Shown: piece by piece, positions 35,891 to 44,569 of the stretch
Numbering within the stretch: position 1 is the stretch's first letter
Layout of the letters: the number at the start of each line of letters is the position of its first letter
NCBI RefSeq assembly: GCF_019880585.1
Contig: NZ_JAINVV010000005.1
Location: 80,536-144,535, forward strand
Direction of reading: 5' to 3'
DNA length: 64,000 nucleotides
Origin: Sphingomonas colocasiae
GTDB lineage: Bacteria > Pseudomonadota > Alphaproteobacteria > Sphingomonadales > Sphingomonadaceae
Program-made: the position numbers and the translations under genes
The notes under the pieces: model-generated
What the model was told of the DNA's origin: nothing
Database searches by the model: none
The model's input: the letters and a program-made list of their open reading frames with translations, nothing else

Positions 35891-36658
35891 ATGAGAGGAA
35901 TGCCCGTTATCACAGCGGCGATGGATTTCGCCCGGACCATGTCGCAGGTCCGTACCCGCCAGGCCCTGGCCGACGCGCTCGAGGAAGCCTGTCAGCGCGT
36001 TGGAATGCGCTATTTCGCGCTATCGCATCATGTCGACTTCACTGCCGACACGGGCCTGCGCCTTCACAATTATCCCGATGGCTGGGAACAATGGTACGAT
36101 GCCAACCGGCTCGGCATCACCGACCCGGTCCACCGCGCGAGTCATCACGCGATCGGGGGCTTCTACTGGCGCGATATCCCGGACCTTATCCCGCTGCTGC
36201 CGAGCGATGCGCTCCTGCTCGAGCGGGGCAGACGGGTCGGTCTCGGCGAGGGCATAACGGTGCCGGCACATATACCGGGCGAAGCCAAGGGATCCTGCTC
36301 GTTCGTCGCCGCCAAGGGCGAGACGCCGCCGGAGAGCATATTGCTCTGGGCGCAAAGCGTCGGCGGGCTGGCATTCGGCGGCGCCCGCAAGATCCTGCGG
36401 GGCAGGAAGCGTCCGCTCGCCAGGGTGAGCGAACGACAGCGCGAATGCATCGCGCTCGCCGGACGCGGCATGACCAACAAGCAGATCGCGCGCATGCTCG
36501 GCATCGGTGAACAGACGGTGGTCGAGCATTTCAGGGCGGCGCGTGCGCGCCTCGAGGTCAATTCGCGCACCGAGCTGGTCATATCCCTGCTGGTGAGCGG
36601 CGAGCTGTGCATCGACGACCTGACGATCGTCCTCCCGTCACGCGCGCGCAAGCGATGA
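35891..36658 (+). CDS. LuxR-type quorum-sensing regulator (second of a divergent pair)
   Basis: 255 residues from ATG 35891; ATG 35900 is close by. The autoinducer-binding domain keeps all four TraR-type ligand residues with correct spacing: W and Y in YPDGWEQWY, D in TDPV and W in FYW. The C-terminal HTH is complete (RVSERQRECIALAGRGMTNK, MLGIGEQTVVEHFRAARARL). The luxI gene follows after 91 bases in the same direction, so this is the best candidate for the cognate receptor. Roughly 40% similar by eye to the neighbouring LuxR protein, including the GFxWR segment, which points to duplication. Confidence 0.9.
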   Translation: MRGMPVITAAMDFARTMSQVRTRQALADALEEACQRVGMRYFALSHHVDFTADTGLRLHNYPDGWEQWYDANRLGITDPVHRASHHAIGGFYWRDIPDLIPLLPSDALLLERGRRVGLGEGITVPAHIPGEAKGSCSFVAAKGETPPESILLWAQSVGGLAFGGARKILRGRKRPLARVSERQRECIALAGRGMTNKQIARMLGIGEQTVVEHFRAARARLEVNSRTELVISLLVSGELCIDDLTIVLPSRARKR

Positions 36659-36749
36659 TCCGAAAGTGCGCCCTCCCCAGACGTAGGGATACCGGCAGGT
36701 GCCGCAGCCTGCTGCAAATCATGACGTTTCCAACAAGCGGAGCGTCACA

Positions 36750-37361
36750 ATGCTGCACCTCATCGACCATAACAGCCAGTCTGAGGGCGCGATCCTTCGC
36801 GCCATGTTCGAGGCGCGCAAACGCGTGTTCGTCGACCTGCTGCGCTGGAACGTGCCGGTCGTGGGCGGCAGCTGGGAGATGGACCGGTTCGACAATGAGG
36901 ATGCCCGTTACCTCGTCCTGTCCGACGAGCGCGGGCATCACCTCGCCTCGGCGCGGCTGCTCAGGACCGACCGGCCGCATATCCTCGACACGCTCTTTTC
37001 CGGACTCTGCGAAGGCCCGGTGCCGAGCGACGCGGCGACACTCGAGATCACGCGTTTCTGCATCGACCGGAACCTCGCATCGGCCGAACGCAGACGCGCG
37101 CGCAACCAGCTCGTCACCGCGCTTGTCGAACATGCGCTGGCCCATGGCATCGCCCGCTTCACCGCGGTCGCGGAGATGCGCTGGGCGCGCCAGATCCTCG
37201 CCTTCGGCTGGAGTTGCGTGCCGCTCGGGCCGCCCGTCAGGCACGAAAGCGGCCTGCTCGGCGCGCTGCTGATCGAGATCGACGCCGACACACCGTTCCG
37301 CCTGCTCAAGGCCGGCATCTATTCGGCGCCCGCGCGTGGCGGCCGCCGGCTCAGCGCGTGA
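36750..37361 (+). CDS. Acyl-homoserine-lactone synthase, LuxI family
   Basis: 203 residues from ATG 36750 with GGAG eight bases upstream. The enzyme joins S-adenosylmethionine and an acyl carrier protein-bound acyl chain into a homoserine lactone signal. Conserved LuxI residues are visible: R and F in ARKRVF, W in LLRW, the EMDRFD acidic cluster, R in SARLLRTD, and E/R in LEITRFCID. The stop lies 15 bases before the dioxygenase start, so signal synthesis and the dioxygenase share one operon. Confidence 0.93.
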   Translation: MLHLIDHNSQSEGAILRAMFEARKRVFVDLLRWNVPVVGGSWEMDRFDNEDARYLVLSDERGHHLASARLLRTDRPHILDTLFSGLCEGPVPSDAATLEITRFCIDRNLASAERRRARNQLVTALVEHALAHGIARFTAVAEMRWARQILAFGWSCVPLGPPVRHESGLLGALLIEIDADTPFRLLKAGIYSAPARGGRRLSA

Positions 37362-37375
37362 AGGAGGAGATGTCC

Positions 37376-38275
37376 ATGCACAGTACCGCATCGCCGTCCC
37401 GCCAGTCCGCGCCCTGGACACAGGCGCTCAGCCAACAGGGATATTGCATCATCCCCGACGCCTTGCCGGGCGAACTCGTCCGCGACCTCGACGCCACGCT
37501 CGATCCGCATTTCGAGGCGACGCCCTTCGGCCGCGGCAACTTCTACGGCGAGAAGACCAAGCGGTTCGGTCGCCTGCTCAGCCGGGCGCCGGCGAGCGCG
37601 CTCCTGGTCGAGCACCCGCTTGTCATCGAGATCGTCGAAACGCTGCTCGGGCGCTGGTGCGACCATGTCCAGCTCAACCTCACCCAGGCGATCGAGATCC
37701 ATCCCGGCGAGGCGGCGCAGGTCCCGCACCGCGACCAGGACATGTGGCACGCCGAGAAAGGCAGGCTCGAATATGTGATCAACGTGATGTGGCCGCTCAC
37801 CGCCTTCAGCGCGGAGAATGGCGCGACGCTGATCTGGCCGGGCACGCATGGCGAACACGCGCTCGACGCGCCGCCTCAAACCGCACCGATCGCCGCCGAG
37901 GCGGAGCCGGGCAGCGCGATCCTGTTCCTGGGATCGACGCTCCACTCGGGCGGCGCCAACATCAGCCACGCCTCCAGGCGCGGGCTCGTGGTCGGCTATT
38001 CGCTGGGCTGGCTCAAGGCCTATGAGAATCCCTATCTCGCCTATCCGCCGCAGGTCGCGCGGCATTTCCCGCCGCGCCTCGCGGCGCTGGTCGGCTATCG
38101 CCAGCACCGCCCCAATCTCGGCAATTTCGAAGGCCAGTGCCCGACGGTCCTCTTCCAGGACGAGGTTCCGCAAGCGCTCGCGGCGACCGACGCGCTCATG
38201 CCCGAACAGGCGGCGATGATCGCGGCCTGGCGCGCGGGCAAACGCGACAGCGCCGGTCAACGGCACTCGCCATGA
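37376..38275 (+). CDS. Phytanoyl-CoA dioxygenase (PhyH) family protein
   Basis: 299 residues from ATG 37376; AAGGAGG lies eight bases upstream, and an ATG at 37370 is too close to it. This iron(II)/2-oxoglutarate-dependent oxygenase fold shows its metal triad H118, D120 (VPHRDQDMW) and H190 (GSTLHSGG), and the 2-oxoglutarate-binding arginine region SRRGLVVGYS. It could hydroxylate the acyl chain of a signal or a fatty acid. Placed between luxI and a GntR gene, with which it overlaps by ATGA. The link to quorum signalling is positional only. Confidence 0.85.
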   Translation: MHSTASPSRQSAPWTQALSQQGYCIIPDALPGELVRDLDATLDPHFEATPFGRGNFYGEKTKRFGRLLSRAPASALLVEHPLVIEIVETLLGRWCDHVQLNLTQAIEIHPGEAAQVPHRDQDMWHAEKGRLEYVINVMWPLTAFSAENGATLIWPGTHGEHALDAPPQTAPIAAEAEPGSAILFLGSTLHSGGANISHASRRGLVVGYSLGWLKAYENPYLAYPPQVARHFPPRLAALVGYRQHRPNLGNFEGQCPTVLFQDEVPQALAATDALMPEQAAMIAAWRAGKRDSAGQRHSP

Positions 38276-38892
38276 ATGCCGGCCTCACCATGGAGCGCGT
38301 CTATGACGCGCTCCGCCACCGCATCGTCCAGGGCGAGCTCGCCCCCGGCACGCGCCTCGATCCGGCGCGGCTCGCACAGGATCTGAACGCCAGCGCGACC
38401 CCGGTCAGGGACGCGCTCTTCCGCCTGCTCGGCGAACGCGTCGTCGACGCGCGCCCACAGGACGGTTTCCACGTCACGACGCTCTCCGAAAGCGCGCTGC
38501 GCGACCTCCATGGCTGGTCCCTCGACCTGCTCGCCGCATCGCTCAGGCCCGCGATCGCGCCGCTCAGCCCTGGACGGATCCGGGCGCTGTCCCTCCCGTC
38601 CGACCAGGAGCCGGCCGAACGGATCGCCCAATTGTTCGACGCGATCGCGGAAAGCTCGGGCAATGCCGAGCATCGCCGGGGCATAGCGAATGCCAATGCC
38701 CGGCTCCACGCCTATCGGCGGATCGAACCCAAACTGATCCCGGACACGCCCCAGGAGACCGACCGGCTGATTTCAGCCTGGAACCGGAACGAGATGGCGA
38801 CGCTCCGTTCGGCGCTCGCACATTTCCACAAGCGCCGGGTCCGGCTGGTCCCTCACATTGTCGCGGTGATGCAAAGACAGGCCGGGGCCTGA
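38272..38892 (+). CDS. GntR-family transcriptional regulator
   Basis: 206 residues, starting inside the stop of the dioxygenase gene (ATGA). The N-terminal winged helix is clear (VYDALRHRIVQGELAPGTRL, LAQDLNASATPVRDALFRLL), while the C-terminal domain is short and alpha-helical, FCD-like but reduced. Its last 53 codons (YRRIEPKLIPDT to VAVMQ) have a close copy at 47403-47561, detached from any HTH. Probably controls the dioxygenase or the luxI operon; the effector ligand is unknown. Confidence 0.85.
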   Translation: MNAGLTMERVYDALRHRIVQGELAPGTRLDPARLAQDLNASATPVRDALFRLLGERVVDARPQDGFHVTTLSESALRDLHGWSLDLLAASLRPAIAPLSPGRIRALSLPSDQEPAERIAQLFDAIAESSGNAEHRRGIANANARLHAYRRIEPKLIPDTPQETDRLISAWNRNEMATLRSALAHFHKRRVRLVPHIVAVMQRQAGA

Positions 38893-38982
38893 CACAGCCG
38901 GGCGAACAGCTGGCGAAACCAGCTGCTGCAATGGCGAAGCGGAGGCAGAGAATGTCGGAAGGCATTGAAACCTCTTCGGCAC

Positions 38983-39744
38983 TCATTCCACGCCAGGCGT
39001 GGTCAGAAGCGACTGGTAGCTTCGCGCCTGGCGACTGCCGGCGAAGCATCTCAGCGTTGTCTCGATACTGGAGAGGATCGACTTCCTGGTGACATCGCCG
39101 GGATGCACGGCCACACGAATCGTCCGCATCGGATGAAGCATCCGACGACCGAGGGCCGCGAATGCCAGGGAGGATGCCGTCCTTGCGGTGGACCTGCTTG
39201 CCCAGGTGATCACCGGCCCCCGTGCCAAGACCTTGCCTGTTCGTGGAATCCAGACCTTCATGTGATCCTCGGCAACATCGAAGGCGCTGTCGCGCAAGGC
39301 CTCCATTGCGCCCGGCCCATAGAGCCATGCCGGCGCGATGAATCCGGAGGCTTTCCGGCCGATGATGTCCTCGACGAGCGCCCGCCCGGCTTCCATCCTG
39401 CGTGCCGCTTCGCAGCAGGAAAGGCCCAGGAACTCACCTTCGCGCGCTGTCATATACCTAGCCTTCAGGCCCGGGAGTCCGCGATGCTCGACGGTGTCCT
39501 TGTGATACCAGCCATGGACGAACATCTCGACACCGCTCTCGGACCAGGACCTGAGACGGCTGGCGAAGGGGGTCCCTGAGCGGATCGGGTGCCGCCCCCA
39601 ATGATCGGGCACGACGAGCATGGCGAAGCTGGAACATCCCAGCGTATTCGTCAGCAATCCGGCGAGCTGGTCCACTTCCCGTTCGAACCCGGGACCGACG
39701 TCGTGAATCGACGCCAGGAGCGAGCGGTTGTCAGAACCGGGCAT
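38983..39744 (-). CDS. Polysaccharide-deacetylase-like protein, DUF2334 family
   Basis: 253 residues. The family pattern is visible: SIHDVGP (12-18) with metal-binding D15, VVPDHWG (44-50), and FVHGWYHKD (75-83) with H77 and H81, as in carbohydrate esterase family 4-like folds. Signal peptide not seen, so it is probably cytoplasmic. It starts 14 bases inside the end of the TonB receptor gene, closing the sigma - FecR - receptor operon. Likely removes acyl groups from a sugar; substrate not known. The glycosyltransferase gene lies about 5 kb upstream in the same direction. Confidence 0.85.
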   Translation of the reverse strand: MPGSDNRSLLASIHDVGPGFEREVDQLAGLLTNTLGCSSFAMLVVPDHWGRHPIRSGTPFASRLRSWSESGVEMFVHGWYHKDTVEHRGLPGLKARYMTAREGEFLGLSCCEAARRMEAGRALVEDIIGRKASGFIAPAWLYGPGAMEALRDSAFDVAEDHMKVWIPRTGKVLARGPVITWASRSTARTASSLAFAALGRRMLHPMRTIRVAVHPGDVTRKSILSSIETTLRCFAGSRQARSYQSLLTTPGVE

Positions 39745-42112
39745 CGATCCCGATCCTGACCGTTCTCGGCCTCAGAGGCGTGCGCTGATGTCCCTCCGCT
39801 ACGGAAAAGGGATTGCCGTATGAAAAGCGATTGGCGCGGCTGTCCAGCAGGTTCTCGATATCCAGCGAAAGGCCCCAGCGGCCAAGATCGGCCCGTGCGC
39901 CGATCGCCGTATCGAGATAGTTTCCCTGCGGAATATCGAACGGGGCGCTGACACCGAGATAGGAGGTACCGACATAGCCCACCGTTCCGTCGAGAGTGAT
40001 CTTCCTGCCCGCGATCCACGGCTCGAAACGACCGGTGAGCCGCCAACCGCCGTCGGCGACGTTGGGCAGCTTGCCTTCCACGTCGGCGGCGAACTCCGGT
40101 ACAGGTCGATCAAGATGGCTGGTCGTGTGGAAGCCGGATATTTCAAGGCCCAGTTCCGGCGTGGCCTGCCATGCGAGGTTGGCCGAAATATAGTTCACCC
40201 GCGCCGAGCCGAGATTGGCGACATAGGGGAAGCCGGCGCTCGTCACGAGATCGGCCTGCACCCTGTTCCACCTTGAATATGAATAGGAGAGCCCGCCTGA
40301 CAGGCGCGAACCGGCATCGGTACCGAAGCGCATGCCGATCTCCGCCGTGCGGATCGTGTCGGGCTGGAAGCGAGTCACCGCGGCTTGATCGCCGCTTCCC
40401 GTCAACTGCTGGGCTCCTGGCCTGAACCCCTCCTGGTAGCGCAGATATCCGATCATCCCCTTGAGCGATTTCCAGGCGAGAGCCATGGTCGGCAGAAGCC
40501 GTATTTCGGGACCGGTCGGCTCAACCGGCGCTTTGCCCGCCTCGGTGTTGAAGTCATCGAAGCGCGCAAAAAGGGAAAGCCGCCCTCCCGCGGTCATCGA
40601 GACATTGCGCCAGAGAGGCAGCGTTGCCTCGCCGAACAATGCAGCGTCCAGGGTTTCGGATTGGACATTGGAGATCGGCGCGAGCTTGTCCGCGGGACCG
40701 AGAGACCGATCTATATGATTGACGTTATGGGCAAAGGAAAAGCCCGACACCCAGCTCGAAATCCAAGCCGCCCCCCCCGAAATCCGGGTCTCGTGGGTCA
40801 GCAGCTTGACCCGCATCGCCTCTTCGAAAATCCTGGGAACCTGCGTCATTGGCGGTGTCGCGTCGAAGACCGTGACGATCGGATGAATGGTATAGGACGT
40901 GTTCGACACCAGCCTGGCGAAGCCGAGGTCGGCCCGGAGAGTTGCAAACATGAGGCGATAGTCATTGTCGAAAGGTTGCGCGACGAAAGACCGACGGATC
41001 AGCGCGGAAGGTCGCGGATCATCGGTATACTGGCTGTCCTTGCTCCCCGTGTCCTGCGACACGATGCCGGCATCGAGGCTCAGACCATCGTCGAACTCCA
41101 TGCGAACGGTCGCCCGCACTCCAAGCACGTTCGTGCGATTGACGTCGGACAGCGCGCGTCCGACGTCGTCGATATAGCCTGGACGAAAGATACGATATCC
41201 GACAATTCGGAGGGCTGCGCGTCCGCCAATCGGAATGTTGGCGACGATGGCGCCGTCACCACCGAATTTCCTGCCGGTCGCCCCGATCGCGGCGGTTGCG
41301 CTGACCGAGAGCTCGCCAGGCACGGGGAGGCGGGGCATGATGCGGATTACACCGCCCAGTGAGCCCGCACCGTAGAGCGTCCCTTGCGGACCTTCGACGA
41401 CTTCGACCTTGTCGATGTCATACAGCGCGAGGTCGGGATCAGGGGCGCTGTAGGTCAGCCTGCTCTCTCCGAAATATTGGCTGACTGTCGACTGCAGTTG
41501 TCCATTGAAGCTGCTGTCAGCGATTCCCCGGACGAAAATCTTGTTTCGACCCGAACCGAGATTGGTCGAGGCAAGGTTCGGAAGCTTTCGAAGCAGGACC
41601 TCACTGCCTCCACCGCCGGAATGAAGGCTTTGCGCTTCATCGAAGGAGGCGACATGGAATGCGCCGGGATAGTCGGTCAGTGCGACGTTCTGCTTGCTTG
41701 CGGTGACGATGATCTGTTCGGGCTGTTCCGGCGGATCGAGGGGCGGCTGGGCCGAAGGGCGTGTCGCGGCCCGGCGCCGGTCAGGAACCTCCTGTCTGGC
41801 GCGACGGACAGGCTGGCGAAGGACCCGCACCACGTTGCCGCGCGAAACTCGAAAATCATATCCGGTGTCTTGCAGCAACCGGCGCAGCGCCTCGCGGACC
41901 GTAAAATGCCCCCTCAGGCCGTTAACGCGGACCGACCGCAATGCCGGATCACTGGTATCGATGGAAACCGACGCCTGGGTGGCGAACGATATCAGTGCCG
42001 CATTCAAGGATCCGGAAGGAACATCGAACGAGACCTTTTCGGCGGCGTGCGCCGGGCAGGTTGCCGCCGCGCAGGCAACCGCCGCGCTCGCAAATAGCCT
42101 TTTGCCGCTCAC
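39731..42112 (-). CDS. STN-domain TonB-dependent receptor (third, sigma-linked)
   Basis: 793 residues, smaller than receptors 1 and 2. Signal peptide about 1-23 (ends AHAA), STN domain about 24-100 (FDVPSGSLNAALISFATQAS, then LRRLLQDTGYDFRV), plug from about 133 (QIIVTASKQNVALTDYPGAF; LRKLPNLASTNLGSGRNKIF), then a barrel ending DARF. The plug carries VEGPQGTLYGAGSLGGVIR, typical of siderophore/xenosiderophore-type receptors. ATG 42112 overlaps the FecR stop (ATGA). No M16 gene is nearby, unlike modules 1 and 2; a DUF2334 deacetylase follows instead. Ligand may be a siderophore or glycan. Confidence 0.93.
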   Translation of the reverse strand: MSGKRLFASAAVACAAATCPAHAAEKVSFDVPSGSLNAALISFATQASVSIDTSDPALRSVRVNGLRGHFTVREALRRLLQDTGYDFRVSRGNVVRVLRQPVRRARQEVPDRRRAATRPSAQPPLDPPEQPEQIIVTASKQNVALTDYPGAFHVASFDEAQSLHSGGGGSEVLLRKLPNLASTNLGSGRNKIFVRGIADSSFNGQLQSTVSQYFGESRLTYSAPDPDLALYDIDKVEVVEGPQGTLYGAGSLGGVIRIMPRLPVPGELSVSATAAIGATGRKFGGDGAIVANIPIGGRAALRIVGYRIFRPGYIDDVGRALSDVNRTNVLGVRATVRMEFDDGLSLDAGIVSQDTGSKDSQYTDDPRPSALIRRSFVAQPFDNDYRLMFATLRADLGFARLVSNTSYTIHPIVTVFDATPPMTQVPRIFEEAMRVKLLTHETRISGGAAWISSWVSGFSFAHNVNHIDRSLGPADKLAPISNVQSETLDAALFGEATLPLWRNVSMTAGGRLSLFARFDDFNTEAGKAPVEPTGPEIRLLPTMALAWKSLKGMIGYLRYQEGFRPGAQQLTGSGDQAAVTRFQPDTIRTAEIGMRFGTDAGSRLSGGLSYSYSRWNRVQADLVTSAGFPYVANLGSARVNYISANLAWQATPELGLEISGFHTTSHLDRPVPEFAADVEGKLPNVADGGWRLTGRFEPWIAGRKITLDGTVGYVGTSYLGVSAPFDIPQGNYLDTAIGARADLGRWGLSLDIENLLDSRANRFSYGNPFSVAEGHQRTPLRPRTVRIGIDARF

Positions 42113-43095
42113 CGGGGTTCGACGGTCCAGCGCGTCCCGTCAGCGAGAATCCTTTCACCGATGAGCTCTTCCAGCCTTTTGCGGACCGCATCCCTTTCGC
42201 CGGCAATCTGGATCACGCCGGAAAAGCGCCTGGCGCGCATTCCTGGCGGAAGCTCGAGCGATATGCCGATCGACCGGGACAGATCATCGGCGACCTGTTG
42301 CAAAGGCGCCTGATCGTAGATGAGTTTGCCCCCCGACCAGCTCCCGATCGATGCGACCGGATTCTTCGAAATTTCGACCTTCCCGCGATCGTCGGCTGCC
42401 AGGCTATCGCCGGCGCGGAGATGGACGGTCCTCGCCTTATCTTCAAAGCGCACCGCGCCTTCCGCCACGCCGACACGAAGCTGCCGGTCGGTGCGGACCA
42501 CGTTGAACACGGTTCCCATATCGACCAGCCGCCGTGCACCGGCGACGACGGTGAAGGGATCGGTATCGTCGTGCCTGACGGCAAACCGAGCTTCGCCCCG
42601 GGCAATCTCCACCAATCTGGGATCGCTCCTGTCGAGGACAATCCTGGTGCCGCCGTTGAGCCGGATTTCGCTCCCGTCGGCGAGCGACACGCTCCGCGTT
42701 TCACCTGCCGCGGTTTCGATCACATATCGGGCATCCCTGCCGGGCAGCATCTGAACCCCCAGGAGACCCGCCACCGCTACCGAGGCGGCGAGCGCACCCC
42801 AGCGCCAGCGGTTTCGGCGAACGGGTTCGCTTCTCGCATGATAAGCAGGATCGATCCCGTCATGACCGGCTTCCGGTGGTTGCGCGTCTTCGTCGTCGGA
42901 CGGAAACGTTGCTCTTTCGAGCACGGGAGACATGCGCGCGTCGCGGTCCGCGACGGCTTCATAGGCGCGGTTGTGAGCGGGATCGGCGCTCAGCCATTCG
43001 GCGAATTCAATCCACGCATCCTCGTCGTCGTCCTTGAGCCGAAGGTGCCAGGCTATGGCCTGCCGGAGCATCGCATGATCAGGCGTGTCCGACAT
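42109..43095 (-). CDS. FecR-family anti-sigma/sigma regulator (third receptor operon)
   Basis: 328 residues. Cytoplasmic segment about 8-52 (LRQAIAWHLRLKDDDEDAW, ADPAHNRAYEAVAD), one membrane helix about 99-116, FecR domain with LADGSEIRLNGGTRIVL and GEARFAVRHDDTDPFTV, and a C-terminal domain (YDQAPLQQVADDLSRSIG). It begins 17 bases inside the sigma gene and ends in the receptor start, a fully overlapped three-gene relay. Expected to signal from the receptor's STN domain to the sigma factor at 43079-43666. Confidence 0.9.
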   Translation of the reverse strand: MSDTPDHAMLRQAIAWHLRLKDDDEDAWIEFAEWLSADPAHNRAYEAVADRDARMSPVLERATFPSDDEDAQPPEAGHDGIDPAYHARSEPVRRNRWRWGALAASVAVAGLLGVQMLPGRDARYVIETAAGETRSVSLADGSEIRLNGGTRIVLDRSDPRLVEIARGEARFAVRHDDTDPFTVVAGARRLVDMGTVFNVVRTDRQLRVGVAEGAVRFEDKARTVHLRAGDSLAADDRGKVEISKNPVASIGSWSGGKLIYDQAPLQQVADDLSRSIGISLELPPGMRARRFSGVIQIAGERDAVRKRLEELIGERILADGTRWTVEPR

Positions 43096-43666
43096 CGTCC
43101 GCCTCCATTTGCGAGAGCAGCGGGGCGTTATCCAGTTCCTCCCGCAAAATCTGGAGCTTTCGATAGGCCCGCTGGAGGTGCTTCTCCACCGCGCTCAAAC
43201 TGAGATCCAATGTGTTGGCGATAGCCTTTTGCGACACCCCGTCGAGCCGATACATCTTCAAAATCTGCGCGGTCCGGACTGGCATCGACGCAATCGCCTC
43301 ATTCACACGTTCGAGTTCATCGCGCGCGATCGCGCTATCTTCCGGCGAAGGCCCGGCGTCCTTCCGGAGGTCGGGTCCGATCCGGTTGCGCGTCCAGTGA
43401 TCGTCTCGCGCCTGCTGTCGCCGACGCCTGCGACGATGGTCGTGCAGCAGGTTGTTCGCCATCTGGTAAAGATAAGCACGCGGGTTGGTCACAGGCCCGG
43501 TGCCGATCGTGGTCAGTTTCACGTACAGGTCCTGCAACAGATCTTCCACTTCGGCAGGATGGCACTGGCGCGCGAGCATGAAGCGTGACAGATCTGAACG
43601 CATGTCGCGCAGTAATCGGGTCAGGCCCGTTTCGCCGGCTTTCGACTCTTCGCACTCTCCTGACAT
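43079..43666 (-). CDS. ECF RNA polymerase sigma factor, FecI type (third receptor operon)
   Basis: 195 residues from ATG 43666, with GGAG five bases upstream. Region 2 about 20-85 (HPAEVEDLLQDLYVKLTTIG, RAYLYQMANNLLHDHRRR) includes an unusual run of arginines (about 78-83). Region 4 about 125-175 (SMPVRTAQILKMYRLDGVSQ, DLSLSAVEKHLQRAYRKL). The downstream FecR gene overlaps its end. It should drive its own operon. The open frame extends much further upstream, but that extension has no sigma homology and runs through an imperfect repeat. Confidence 0.88.
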   Translation of the reverse strand: MSGECEESKAGETGLTRLLRDMRSDLSRFMLARQCHPAEVEDLLQDLYVKLTTIGTGPVTNPRAYLYQMANNLLHDHRRRRRRQQARDDHWTRNRIGPDLRKDAGPSPEDSAIARDELERVNEAIASMPVRTAQILKMYRLDGVSQKAIANTLDLSLSAVEKHLQRAYRKLQILREELDNAPLLSQMEADDVGHA

Positions 43667-44027
43667 ACCGACTCCATAAAGGCCGGGCCGCCACCGGGGC
43701 AATGCAACGGACGCTGGCACGCGTTCATGAACCGCTTCCGGCATCATGAGCGACCCTTCCAGTTGATGCTGACCATGCCCCGTCCCCTTGGCGGTTCGAT
43801 CCACTTGTCCGGCGGCTAGACGCCGCGGGCCGCCCAAAACCACACATGCAGGACGACAGCACGGGAATCGACGGAACATCGTGCCTTGCGCCGCGGCCGT
43901 GACTCCACATTTGCAAGCCGCAAGGCTGCCCCATCGAGCCCGGCCTCGGCATTCGCCTCGAGCGCGAGACATCCGCATTGGCGCTTCGCGTCTCCAATCT
44001 TCAATGCCGACCGGAGCCGATCCTACC
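43667..44027. other. Gap of 361 bases upstream of the third sigma gene
   Basis: Holds repeat copy A (43756-43870) and a tiny leftward ORF MVSINWKGRS (43744-43776). A 62-codon leftward frame with a TTG start (43816-44004) ends LHVWFWAARGV, similar to the end of a 34-codon frame over repeat copy B (LHVRLFAGAGV). None of these is convincing as a gene alone. The sigma promoter must lie here. Confidence 0.45.
43756..43870 (-). repeat. Imperfect repeat, copy A
   Basis: About 115 bases matching copy B at 44455-44569 at roughly three quarters of positions, with one single-base gap. The shared core, read leftward, is TGCATGTG...GCGTCTAG...GAAC, then a purine-rich ribosome-like site and an ATG opening M-V/G-S/T-I-N/D-W-K. 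In copy A the frame stops after ten codons. Confidence 0.55.
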
Positions 44028-44231
44028 TTAGCGCCCCCTTTTGCGTGATGGGCAGCCTGCAGCGGGCGCCGCGTCGAGCTCGCACGGTCCGGGTTGCGCC
44101 GGGCGCAGCCTCTGGATCTTCTTCTCGTCCCCGGCAGTGCCGCGCCCGGTTTCCGGCGCCTGGACCTGGACGTTTCGAGTTGCCCAGACGAGAAAACGAT
44201 AGACATGAGCCATGCACAGACAATCATCCAT
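44028..44231 (-). CDS. Possible 67-residue protein, unrecognised
   Basis: Starts MDDCLCMAHVYRFLVWATRN with an excellent ribosome site (GGGAGG seven bases before ATG 44231), and its start overlaps the end of the 83-residue frame upstream by eight bases, as in coupled genes. Residues 1-17 are hydrophobic with two cysteines; the rest is polar and basic. No family recognised. Codon third positions are GC-rich like the real genes. Confidence 0.4.
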   Translation of the reverse strand: MDDCLCMAHVYRFLVWATRNVQVQAPETGRGTAGDEKKIQRLRPAQPGPCELDAAPAAGCPSRKRGR

Positions 44232-44475
44232 CGTGCGGCCTCCCGTCGCGAAAAGCCTGTTTGGGCCTGTCCGCGACGTCAGGCCGCGCGTTACGACCGG
44301 GATCGAACCGCTTCCCGTCCAGCCTGAACGCCGCCTCGGCGGTCCGTGTCTCGCGATGCCCGTCGACCTCGACCATGACGCGGCGCTGGCGCGCATGCGC
44401 CGGCGCCGCGCGTCCCGGGAAGGAAGCCGACGGCACGTCGAGTGCAGGTCTCTCTTTCCAGTCGATGGTGCCCAT
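44224..44475 (-). CDS. Possible 83-residue protein, unrecognised
   Basis: Starts MGTIDWKERPALDV, soluble, charged, with RVMVEVDGHRETRTAEAAF and FRLDGKRFDPG in the middle. The start lies inside repeat copy B, whose counterpart in copy A opens a ten-codon ORF with the same first residues (MVSINWK). AGAGGAA precedes the ATG. Followed by an overlapping 67-residue frame. Might be a remnant or a real small gene between the glycosyltransferase and the sigma factor. Confidence 0.42.
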   Translation of the reverse strand: MGTIDWKERPALDVPSASFPGRAAPAHARQRRVMVEVDGHRETRTAEAAFRLDGKRFDPGRNARPDVADRPKQAFRDGRPHDG

Positions 44476-44569
44476 GCCTGTTCCTCTGGCCGTTCGGTCC
44501 GCCTTTCCGGGCGCTAGACGCCGGCGCCTGCGAAAAGCCGCACATGCAGGCAGAGCGTGCGGGAATGCG
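44455..44569 (-). repeat. Imperfect repeat, copy B
   Basis: Partner of copy A (43756-43870), about 700 bases away in the same orientation. Lies just after the glycosyltransferase gene and contains the start of the 83-residue frame. Similarity runs from CATTCCCG through ACTGGAA when read leftward and covers non-coding and start-codon sequence alike. Confidence 0.55.

Noticed and set aside
36695..36712. Inverted repeat GCAGG / CCTGC before luxI as a lux box
   Set aside because: The arms have the opposite polarity to the CTG/CAG dyad of lux boxes and the spacing differs; left unassigned.
38564..39328. A 254-codon leftward frame over the GntR gene and DUF2334 start
   Set aside because: Antisense to GntR and out of frame with DUF2334; cysteine- and arginine-rich noise.
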